A DNA stretch of 64,000 nucleotides from Brachypterus glaber. Taxonomy: Eukaryota > Arthropoda > Insecta > Coleoptera > Kateretidae. A program made the position numbers and the translations under genes. A model generated the notes under the pieces. It was not told the origin of the DNA. It searched no databases and saw only the letters and a list, made by a program, of their open reading frames with translations. Positions 32,964 to 43,900 of this stretch are shown piece after piece. The stretch is taken from the NCBI GenBank assembly GCA_958510825.1, contig OY294049.1:36670774-36734773 (forward strand). Direction: 5' to 3'. Within the stretch, counting starts at the first letter, position 1; each line of letters starts with the position of its first letter.

Positions 32964-35900
32964 CACTTTCGCCCAGTTAAAGGGAAATATGTAGATAGTG
33001 TGGGAAATATCAAGAAAAAGAAGTAGGGATGTAACGAAAATGCTTAGAAGTGCTACAAACATCATCATTCGCAGTCGACCAACCAATGGAAGCATGAATA
33101 GGCCGATCTTCACTGTCCCTGATGTACACAAACATGCTAAACATGCTATAGATGTTACCTGAAAAATGTTATAAAATAATATTATACAGGGTGATCCGTA
33201 ACAGGCATACCAAAATTTAAGAGGTAATTCTACACCCAAAAATATGAAAAAGTTTTTATAAAGGTTGGTCCGGAAATGAGCCCTAAGGAAGCTACGGCTC
33301 TTCGAAGATGGACACCTATATTTAATATTAAAGGAGTAATAGCCTTTAAAAAGTAACATTTTTGGTGGCACAAAATGTTACTTCCTCTTAATTTCATATT
33401 TTTTGAAAACGGTTGCTCGTACACTATATGAGATTTTTTATGTATTTTTACTCGAATAATCTATATTTAAAAAAAATCCAAAAAAAAATACACATAAAGT
33501 TTGTGGCAAAAATATGTTAAGTTTCACACATTTTGTCCGTCTAGGCACGCCTCTGGATAAATTAAAAAAAAAACTAAAATAAACTAATTGCCCTTATCAA
33601 TACTAGTATACATGCAAAACATCGTCGCTCTAGCTAAAGGGTACCAGAGTTATTAAATAAAACCCCTATTTTTAGAAAAATTGAAGGGCGTAACTTATTT
33701 CCGGACCAACCTTTTAGGAAATTATTATTTTTGGATGTAGAGTCACCTCTTGGCATGCCGGTTACTGATCATCCTGTATTTATTTTACTTTACGAGTTAG
33801 TAAAATTATGAATTTTTTATTGAGGCCTTCCCGTTTCGCACACCCCTGGTTAAAATAAGTACATGAAAATAACATACGAAGATGGCCCTTATTAAGGTTA
33901 GTTCTCGTGCAAGACCTCGTTGCTATACCTCAAAGGGTTCCTTATTAAATAAAATCCGAATTTTTTAGACACTTTCAAAGGGGCGTAGCTCCCTTACAAA
34001 GAATTTTTAGACATGTTTATAGGAACTTTTTGTGATATTTTCTGATTTAGAATCACCCCTTAAAATTTCGGACCCTATTTCAAATACACCGTGTATACTA
34101 AAAAAAAATCCTAAAAAAAATCAGTCTATCAGTCTGTCCGGAAAGTTCGTGACCGGGGTAACTCGAAAATGCTTAGAACTAAAGACTTCAAATTTAGACC
34201 CTAGGTTCCTTATTCAGTTCATGGATGGAACTGCAGTAAAAACAAGTTTTTGGTAAAAACCAAAATATATACTGTTTTTTATTTCCCTTTTTTATTTTAA
34301 AAACATTAAGTAACATTAATTTAATACTTACTAAAAGTAGTATCCTAAAGAATCCCGTCGGCGTCTTCAGGTGAGTGTGGTCACAGTAGACGATGACTCC
34401 GGAGTATAGCGAGAGGTCGGGCGAGGCGGCACGTCGGCGGTAGTGAGAGTGCGAGTCCCAGGAGTTGACGGTGCCCAGGGGCGATTCGCACTCGCAGCCG
34501 GCCGCACAATCCGCACTCAAGGCCCCCGTCCTACTGCCCGCTATCTCAAAGTCCTGCAACACACAACTCATACCATCTCCGTCCTGCAAACCAACAGCTA
34601 ACGTATACATGGGTAAAAATGGTGGGTGCCACAGAGAACACATACGGACACTAAGTGATAACTACAATGTGTGTTGAAGTGATTCTAGCAACCAGACAAC
34701 TCGAAATATATCACGGTATCCAAAAATAAAATTCCCTAACGAATTTTAACCAAAAAATATTTTCTATGACTTTTACAGTGCGAAATTTAGTATTGAAGCA
34801 TTATATGACAAACACTACTCTTTTTTTTTAGTGTGAAAATTTTCGTTTTAAATGTTGAGATCGCTATTTTTTTAAGTTAAACTTTTAAGACTAAAAAACC
34901 CTCTGTGCGTGGACCCGGTTAATTATTAACTGGTATTTTTAGGCTGGACGTATGTACTTCTTTTTCGAAGTAGTATTTTTCAATCAACCTTGACTGAAAA
35001 GCCATGATTTGAAACCCTTCACATTCTGGCACGTCTGTCACCTCAAAATAATAGAAGTGTCAGAAGATGATGATGAGTCGAAAAGAAATATAGAAATTTT
35101 GTTGACAGCGAAACAGATTAGCCAAAAAGCATGGACGAGAAACAAGAACCACCTCCTTATGGACCTATACCAGCGGAGCCACCCAGCTATGACCAAGCAG
35201 TTAAAGAGTGTCCACTCACAGGTCCCTTTGTTATAGGCAATGGTCCTGAATTTATACCAGTGATAGTTTCAGTCGGCCCGAACAGAACGCACATGATCTG
35301 TCCACACTGTCAGTCTGAAATCGACACGACTACGATCTCAAATCCCGGTTTAATTGCTTATTTAGCTGCAGCGGTGATTTGTTTTATGGGTTGTCCATTT
35401 GGTTGCTGTCTTATACCTTGCTGTTTTGAAAAATGCAAGAACGTAGATCATTTGTGTCCTAACTGTCAAGAGTATCTGGGCACATACAGAAGAGTATAGC
35501 CCTAAATTATGTTTTATATATTCAAAGCAGTTTCAGGAATTCAATAAAATCATTAAACTTAACGTTTCACCACTGAAGAAGAGAAAAAGACATGATAGGG
35601 GGCTTTGCGTAAATGACTTTTAAACTATTTTTTTGCGATTTTTTACATAGAGGTCAACAACTCCATCTATTATACCTACGTAACTTTGCACAATCAATTA
35701 AAGTTTGTAACTCGAGGTAAAAGTTATCATTCTTAATATATTTCGAGTTGTCTAATTTTCTGCAAATTACCATGCTTAATTTAAAACTGCTACTTACCAA
35801 AAACTTTTGAAAAGTAACATACACTATAAAAATATAAATCATATCCAGCAATTCACTTTTCTCTATTATACAAAAAAAACTAAATAATTTATAAAAAAAC

Positions 35901-36407
35901 AAAAACAGTAACTTAAAACTAAACTTGTCTAGCTCACATAATATTAGGTTTAAGTATTTTTTGAAAAAAAAAAATCAAAAATTTTATTAGTTTAGCTTAT
36001 TGGTTATAGTCAGTGATGGGACCTCAACTGATGTATTTTAACCATGTGACTGTTTAGCTACAATAAATGAACTACCAAATTTTACCAGACGCGTTTTTTA
36101 CATCTGCTTTTACATAATTCCTATCTTTCCGGTTTTTCTATCCAAGATAAAGCAGAAATGTGTTGCTTTATGAATAAAATATAAAATAAATTAAAAAATA
36201 AATTTATTGCAATAAATAATAAAAAAATAAATTTTCATGCAACTATAATTGATACACAGTAACACGTCTAAATGCTACCTGAATGTCTTCAGGTTTACAG
36301 CTTGTGGGCTCCAGGTCTCTGATGTCGTCCAACAAAAATTCGATTTCGTCAGTACTATACAATAGATCCGATACAGAATTGATGTACCGCCCTGGCTCAG
36401 ACTGCAT
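32964..36407 (-). CDS. Probable MARVEL-type multi-pass membrane protein (5' three coding exons)
   Basis: Minus-strand exons 36279-36407, 34332-34553 and 32964-33158 have good GT-AG ends, all in phase 0, and give 182 residues. The first 43 residues from the MQSEPGRYINS start and the second exon are hydrophilic (Cys-rich AADCAAGCECE, then SHSHYRRR). From YCDHTHLKTPTGFFRILLL the protein turns into two hydrophobic helices (about residues 110-140 and 150-172) ending IFPFNWAKV. The 'LKTPxGFxR' lead into a helix and the helix pair fit the first half of a MARVEL (MAL/CMTM-like) four-helix domain; this is an inference from pattern. Helices 3-4 would be in further exons, perhaps in the gap. A possible 5' non-coding exon ends at a donor at 37344-37349. 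An LITAF gene lies in the intron 34554-36278 on the other strand. Confidence 0.6.
33187..33776. mobile_element. TA-flanked inverted-repeat MITE, complete copy
   Basis: Same family as 8901-9597: CAGGGTGATCCGTAACAGGC at the left and GGTTACTGATCATCCTG at the right, both bordered by TA. In the intron between the 33158 and 34332 exons. Confidence 0.8.
33777..34331. other. Intron sequence with two decayed repeats
   Basis: About 33850-34090 contains a weak copy of the ends of the TA family (CACCCCTTAAAATTT). About 34120-34215 has the dispersed AGTCTATCAGTCTGTCCGG...GCTTAGAACTAAAGACTTC type repeat. Confidence 0.4.
35131..35499 (+). CDS. LITAF-domain protein (CDIP1/LITAF-like), single exon
   Basis: 122 aa, the normal size for small insect LITAF proteins. 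The N-terminus has PPPY (7-10) and PPSY (17-20), motifs that bind WW domains of Nedd4-type ubiquitin ligases. The LITAF domain follows: CPHC (Cys57, Cys60), a hydrophobic Cys-rich segment (about 75-98) that inserts as a hairpin into the cytosolic leaflet, and HLCPNC (Cys109, Cys112), the two halves of one zinc site. Family members are peripheral endosomal and lysosomal membrane proteins involved in trafficking. The ATG is the first in frame and leads directly into the Pro-rich region. Intronless, with a poly(A) signal at 35543. Lies inside an intron of the membrane-protein gene on the opposite strand. Confidence 0.93.
   Translation: MDEKQEPPPYGPIPAEPPSYDQAVKECPLTGPFVIGNGPEFIPVIVSVGPNRTHMICPHCQSEIDTTTISNPGLIAYLAAAVICFMGCPFGCCLIPCCFEKCKNVDHLCPNCQEYLGTYRRV
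35543..35548 (+). terminator. Poly(A) signal of LITAF-domain gene
   Basis: AATAAA 44 nt after the stop codon. Confidence 0.7.
35600..36278. other. Intron stretch without further features
   Basis: AT-rich; no exon or repeat boundary seen. Confidence 0.4.
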
Positions 36408-37981
36408 CACACACTGTCATTAATACTGAGGCACTGCCCCACACCAATCCATTTCCTCGATCGTTCCAGATGATCCTAATTCAAATGAGAATAGTTTCAA
36501 AGCAAAATAAAGACATAAAACTAAATTAATTTTTATTGAGCATCCTAATACATTTTTAAGCTTATTTTTTTTTCTAGAACAACATACTATTTTTTTTAGT
36601 GCACTGAAGTTAAAAATAAAAATAATATTGATTTTCTTAGTAAGTGCCTATTCACAAGCTCACAAAAGAATATAAAACATAACAATGAGTTGCTGTAATT
36701 GGCTTGATGGGCCTCCATGTATCTCGTAAGCCAATCACGGCATCACATTCTTATGCTTTATGTTCCTATGCAAGCTTCTGGATATGCCTTAATTTAGGTA
36801 CTATGTTGATATTTTTCTTAAATGTATATAATATCTTCATAAAAATACTATAAATTGGTATGTCAGATTTTCCTAGATTTATGCAAATGAAACCCAACTT
36901 TATTTAAGGTTCACTGTGCACAGTGATATATCACTAGCTATACTGCCCTACCAGATATTACATCAGAGTTGAAGTAAAAACATTGTTATACAACAAATTG
37001 AGTTACTGCTTTCTACCGTAGTGGGGCAGTAGAGCTAAATAACTTTTCCTCAAATCACTTTTTTAGAAAAATATTAGTTTAGTTTAGTTTAGTTTGGACT
37101 TTTTAGCAATAATATGTTTTTTATAGAATAGAATGTTGAAAAAATATCTATATATCCATATACAGGTTTATAGTATAATAGTTTTATAATCAATTTTTCT
37201 GTTAAATTTAACACTTTCAAGAGCCCCCGGAAAATCTTGCGTAATTTGTGCACAGCCCCTTAGGTAAACTAATTACCTATTTACCTACATTCACGAATTA
37301 TGATAAAAGAATTATAGAGTAGTTAAGCATTACATTAAACTATACATACCTCCAAACCGTAGTTTTTTGTGGATTTTCATAGATGTTTAATGAGGTTTCT
37401 GTTCATAACTCGAATTTAATAAGGCGGACGCCAAAAACACAACGCCATGTTTACTAAATTTCAAGTAAATCCAAGTGATTAAATTCTTCCAGCTTATAAA
37501 CACTCACACTCACGTAAATAAACAAATTAAGTTACTTGGTTTAATACAAAAGTACCGTCTATTTTGTCAACTAATTAATAATTTACACAAAAATCGAAAA
37601 AAACAACGCCATTACAAAATTCATTGATTGACAATTTGTCAATTTTAATTTAAGTTGGTAGTTCCGATTGATGCACGCAAAATTAAGGGCCATTCTCTTT
37701 TTTTTTTGGTATATCTCAGATTTGAAATAGAAAATCTTTAACAGAAGATCATCAAATATTATTTAAAAAAGTAGTTGTATTTATGAAAATAAAATTAATT
37801 TATCAACATTGTTTTTTAAGTTAAATTTTTAGCAAAGAGTTTTTTTTTGTTGCCGGTTGAAAGTGTAGGGGGCGTAACATACCGAAAGGCGCGTTCGGTT
37901 TTTTGATATGTCAGTTTATCATATTTTAGGTTAAGAATTGTAATTTTTATGTGACTTAATTTTATTTTAATTTAAGAACAA
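36408..37981. promoter_or_regulatory. Divergent 5' region of VAC14 and the membrane-protein gene
   Basis: On the minus strand an acceptor (GAATTAG before 36475) and a donor (37344-37349) suggest a non-coding first exon of the membrane-protein gene starting at 37350 or beyond. VAC14 starts at 37982 on the plus strand, so the two promoters would share a few hundred bases. The middle (36480-37340) is AT-rich with a short TTTAG run at 37077-37100. Confidence 0.45.
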
Positions 37982-40900
37982 ATGTCTGAAAAGGATTATG
38001 CACCTCTTAGCACGGCATGTGTTCGCGCTTTGCATGATAAATTGTATGATAAACGAAAAACGGCTGCCTTGGAAATTGAAAAGTAAATATAGCTTATTTT
38101 TTTTTATTTTTACCATAATATTGTTATTTTCTTTAGGATGGTGAAAGATTTTGCAGCTGTAAATAATGCTGGACAGATAAGAAAATTATTGAAGGTTCTA
38201 GGGCAGGATTTTGCCTTGTCCCAAAATCCTCATGTACGAAAAGGAGGCTTGATCGGCTTAGCAGCAATTGCTATAGCTCTAGGAAAAGTAACTATAATTA
38301 TAACATATAATAGTTAAAATACTCTATGAACACGGACAAATAATACGCTAACTACAGTGTTATCTTGTAAATTTATATAATTTCAATTTTTCCCATCTTT
38401 TCCTGAATGCTCATAGCAACTATTACAGTAGAGTATCTCTGTTATTATTGGGTATTTACCTAATTTAAGATATATTTTAAATTGAAATTGTTGTTTTAGG
38501 ACTCTGGAATTTATACAGATGATTTAATAAAACCAATTTTGGGATGTTTATCTGATCAGGATTTACGAGTAAGATACTATGCTTGTGAATCTTTGTACAA
38601 TGTTGTCAAGGTGTCTAGAGGTTCAGTTCTTGGCCATTTTTCTGCTATATTCAATGCTTTAAGTAAAATTGCAACAGACCCAGATCAAAATGCAAAAAAT
38701 GCTTCAGAATTATTGGATAGGCTCCTAAAAGTAAGTCATTATTAATTTAGCTTTAAAGCAATGATGTGGACTTTTGGTTACCACTAAAATGTTTATTTTT
38801 AAGGATATTGTGGTTGAAAGTACTCAATTCGACTTGGAGGGATTTATTCCATTACTCAGAGAGCGGATTTACACAAGAAGTTCCTTTTCAAGACAGTTTG
38901 TAATTTCTTGGATATCAGTATTAAATACTGAGCCTTCTTTAGACTTAATTAAATATTTACCTGATATTCTAGATGGATTATTCAGAATTCTTAATGATAC
39001 CAATTTGGAAGTAAAGAAAATGTGTGAAACAACTCTTGGAGAATTCCTACGAAGTATTAAAAGTGATCCTTCCAAATGCAATTTTTCAGCAATGATAAAT
39101 ATTTTGATCAACCATGCTCAAGAAAAGGGTGACGATTTAGTTCAGGTAATTGTTGCTGCTTGTTTGCTTTTTTTATTAGATGTAGCTAGTTTATATAATT
39201 TACATATGTTTACTCAGAAGCAAGACCGAAACTTTGTAACAATATAATCTATATTTTTTCACATCTTAGAAAAACATCTCAATCTTGTTATATAATATAC
39301 TATTTCTCATTAACAGTTTACTGCGATAACATGGATTAAAGAATTCGTGCAACTATCTGGACCAGCGATGCTCCCCCACATGTCCGGAATTTTTACAGCG
39401 ATTTTACCATGCTTAGCCTACGACACGGAAACTAGGAGAAGTATCCTTATTTGTTATATTTCATTTTGTCCTTACTAACATAGTTTTGCTTTTATTAACT
39501 TCCTTAAATAAAGTGGAATGCAAACTTTTACTGAGAAATATATTTCTGATGGAAAGTCCCTTGCGCTCTTTTTAAATAACTACTTCCCCAGTGTTCATAA
39601 AATTAACAGATTAACCGTGTTTTTAAGTTTTAAAGACGGGTCTTTCTTGTGTAAAACGACTTTTCCTATTCCCAGGGCCGTAACTAGGGGGCTAGAGGGG
39701 GGGCTAAGCCCCCCTGGCCTTGGTTTGAGCCCCCCCTGGTATTTTTTAAGTCACATTCTTTTGGGCGCCAATTTTATTTTTGTAGGGCGCCAAGTTTGGT
39801 AGAAACCGTCAGAGCTTTTTTCTTGAAGGTAATTTTTGGGGCGCTAATTTTTTTTGTATGGGCGCCAGTGCCAAGTTTTGGTAGAAACCGTCAGGGACAA
39901 AGCTTTTTTTTTTCATGAAGGTATTTTTTTGGGCGCTAATTTTTTTTGTTTTTTCGTAGGGGCGCCCAGTTTTGGTGAAATCGGCAGGGACAAGGCTTTT
40001 TTTTTGAGGGTGCCACCCTGGGGGCTGAGACCCCTAGATTTTTTTCTGGTTACGGCCCTGCCTATTCCACTTTGTTTAAGGCATTAAATAGTAAAAAAAA
40101 ATACTATGGGGCATTAAAAGGGACTGACTATTATATACACTTGGGGAAAATATGCTTAAGCCATGGCATTTTACTATAAATACCATTATCACAGTGACCT
40201 CTATAGAGGCAAAAAAAGTTCGTGTCATTAACGTGTATGACCGCTATAGCAGCATCTAAAATTATCAGTTTACCATTAGTTTATTTTCCATGATTTTGTA
40301 ACACCACGAGGTTTCTGGGGTCGATGATTACGAATCTGATGGCAGTTTTCCAAAATTCAAGCTTGGTACTCGGGGGTTTTTTGGGGTCGCTGATTACGAA
40401 TCTGGTGCCAGTTTTAAAAAATCAAAATGGGGGATTAGATTTTTTAAAGTTTCTCGGAAAATCTAATCCGCCATATTGGATCCAGCATTTTGGATAACTG
40501 GCACCAGATTCGTAATCTCAGCCGCCCCAAATACCGCCGAGTAACAAGTTTCAAGCAAATCCGAACAACTTTAAAAAATCTAATCCGCCATTTTGAACGC
40601 TAACTTTTAAATTCTAACCTCGGATTCAGATTCAGCGACCCAAAAACATAAAATATGATCATTTTTTTTCAAAAAAAAAAAAATCGGCACATTTTTGGCA
40701 CGAAAACTTTATTTTCACTGCACTGTGAATGGGTTAAAAAGTCCATATAATATATTATCAAGTAAATTATTTTTTTAATAATGCCAATAATTAAACATTT
40801 ATAAATGTACCTCATATACGAGGTATTTTTAACCGACTTTCAAAAAGGAGGAGGTTATCAATTCGACGTGTGACTTTGTAAACAATAATAATAATATTGA

Positions 40901-43900
40901 CAATAATAATAATAACAATAATGCCAATAATTAAACATTTATAAATGTACCTCGTATACTAGGTATTTTCCTCTCATAATATTGAATGAATTTACAGAAA
41001 AACCACTTACTATATATTTTATTTCTGTTGATAACAAAAGTAGATAAAAAATATATTTACATATTGCTGTAATTGTTTACGTGATATATACCTATACGTA
41101 TATATATATTTGATTGTTTATTTAATACTTTTTTAAATCCACCTCCTATATATCGTTACTTTGTTTAAAAACATGAATTATTTTTTTAGTTAGTACCAAT
41201 TTTTAATTTTGTGTGTTTTGTTATTCTTTATATTATTTTCTTATATACAATTTTCTTTTCCTTAATATAGTGACAGATATTAAAGAAACTGCTAATGCCG
41301 TTAACTTTACACTTATGAAACTTATTGCACTTCAAAATGAAATGGAGGAGTCGGAGGAACTGAGACCTGGCACAGGTAATCAAATATTTTTTTGTCTGGA
41401 TTTTTTGCATATACAATATTTGTACAAGGGAGTTAAATATTTTTATGATTTACCAAAAGCCTTTGATTGTGTCCCTCATAGAACTGAAGTCTTCAAGGCC
41501 TTTGCTTTCTATTAAGGACTGATGGTCTGCTTAATTGGTCTAGTAAGCGTGAAGCAAAAGTAATTTTTATAGCTTTAATAATAACGCCGAAAAATTTGTT
41601 AAACCTCTTTGGGTGTACCACATAATGCAGTTACTAATACTTTAATATTTGTATAATTTTAAGCTTCTTCTGAAGAAGAACAGAAAGATCTTAACTTGAA
41701 GTCGGTCCTGGATGTATTAACCCAATATTTGCTCCATAATTCAATTCAAACCAAAGTAGCCGTTTTAAGATGGATCCATGATTTATATACGAAATTTCCA
41801 AACAAGGTAATAATTATTTATATAGAGGATTGATAAGTTCACTTAATTCACAATTTTGGCCAATATATGTCAAAAAGTCATTGTTTCTTTATTTAACTTT
41901 TCTCATACATCTAAACAGGTAATTCAAATCTTAAGGGGTTTTCCTAAAAATAAAACAAACAATACTTTGCGAAATATTTATTTTACGACGTCGCGACGCG
42001 TCACTTGATTCCATCTGGATTTGGATTGTGGGAAATATGTATAGTTTCAAGGAAGGCTAACGAGCGAAAATTATTTAATAATCTACGCATGTGCTATTGC
42101 ACATATGTAGTATACAATGTATACTATACATTGTATACTTTAATTTTATCCTGCGTCTCAGACAGGAACCCTGCTTCAATATGTAGTATACAAATATTGC
42201 ATGACTAGATTATAGAATATTTTCCTCTAGTTGGCATGTCCTACGGTTTCACAGTTTGTCTTGATATAATAGAATTCTTTTCATCAAAATCGCAAACGCA
42301 TAATAACAATTGTCGGATTTTATTAATATAGATATTAAAAAGAAAACTCTATATATAATATTCTTTATATACTTTTAAAAATAAATTAAAATTGTACTAT
42401 TGATAAGAAAACCCGCTATTCTGTTGTGCGGCTGCGCCTAATTGTGAAGGATCTTCCATAGGTGGTAGTTGTGGTTGAAATTGTTCTGCCGATAATCTTG
42501 TAAATAGGATACCAACACCTTCTATTAGGGCTAATAAAACACCACCTATGAACGCGCTACCAGCCATAGCTGGTAATCCATTTCTAGCAGCAAGAATTCC
42601 ACCAGTAGCGGCCCCACTGATGATGGAATTCCACGGGTCTTCCTTCTTCCTCACGTGAATCAATGCACAATCAATTGTAGAGAACATACCACCCCAGACT
42701 GCGAAATTTCCGGCTATAATTGGGGACCTTTGTTTGATCGATGTTAAACTTCCAATTAGTCTTTTGTTTAATCCAGATGGCGCGTTTCTGAACCCTTTTA
42801 TACTTTGAAATACACCGCCACCTACTAATCCCATCGTGAAAGCTCCACCACAGTCGTCTACTATTCTCCATGGACATGGTTCTCTTGTATATTCTTCCAT
42901 TGTGTTTAATATTTATTTTTCTATAGATGGTAGATCAAATTGACGTCCTTTTTCCGGCGTTGCAAAGGACTCTGTCGGATGAAGCGGATCAGGTGGTGCA
43001 GCAATGCCTTGTTGTTATAGCTGAAGTGATATCTTCTCCAGTTATCAAAAATTCCGGCTCTTTAGTACCTGGTAAGAAAAAAAAAACATAAAAATAATGT
43101 CACTTTTTAAAATACTAGCAGTTTTTATAACAAAAAATCGATTAGCTTAACTTTAAGTCAGATTATCCACAAGCCTTGTGTCCGAGTGTATAATGCTAAT
43201 CGCTTAAGGGTCATGTGGGTTATTAACATTTTCTTGTGAATATCTTATTTTGCTCATTAGTACATAACTTAATTTGCTTATTTTAGGTAATATAATCTAT
43301 TTTTTTATTTTAGTTTCATCAAATGAAAACTCTCTAGGCAAAACGAGTCTTTATTATAATAAATTTGTACTTAGTTTACTTAACTTATTTAGTACCGATA
43401 AAAGATTACTGGATGAAAGGGGGTCATTTATTATCAGGTTTGTATATCTGTGAATTAGAAATGATTGTCTACAACCCGCTAAAGTTGTAATTTTTTTTTT
43501 TGTTGACTAACTGTCATTTTAATATGTTTGTGGAATGTGGCCTCTTTAAAAGTTCCGTAAATAGCCATTTTATTAATTACCGATAATGGGGTTGTAGATT
43601 TTTTGTGCGAGATTTGCGCTAAAATAGATTTTATATTGGGGGTTAGGGTTACCAAAACTAAACTGCCCTACTCACAATATAATATTTATATTATTATATT
43701 TTAAGTCTATATTTATAAACAATTATTTATTTTAGACAGTTATGTGTTTTATTAAATGCAGAAGATATCTATAGAACGTTAGCATATATATTATTAAATG
43801 AAACAAACTTAAAATTCGCTAGGCTAATGATCGAACACCTTAATATGATTTTATTAACGTCATCAGAGTTATACGAAATGAGGAATAAATTAAAAAATCT

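Noticed and set aside
34465..34677. Plus-strand frame opposite the membrane-protein exon
   Set aside because: Shadow of the GC-rich minus-strand exon 34332-34553, which has proper splice sites.
40110..40740. Additional VAC14 exon in intron 5
   Set aside because: Exons 5 and 6 join directly in frame (R-R-M-T-D-I) and this segment is palindromic repeat.
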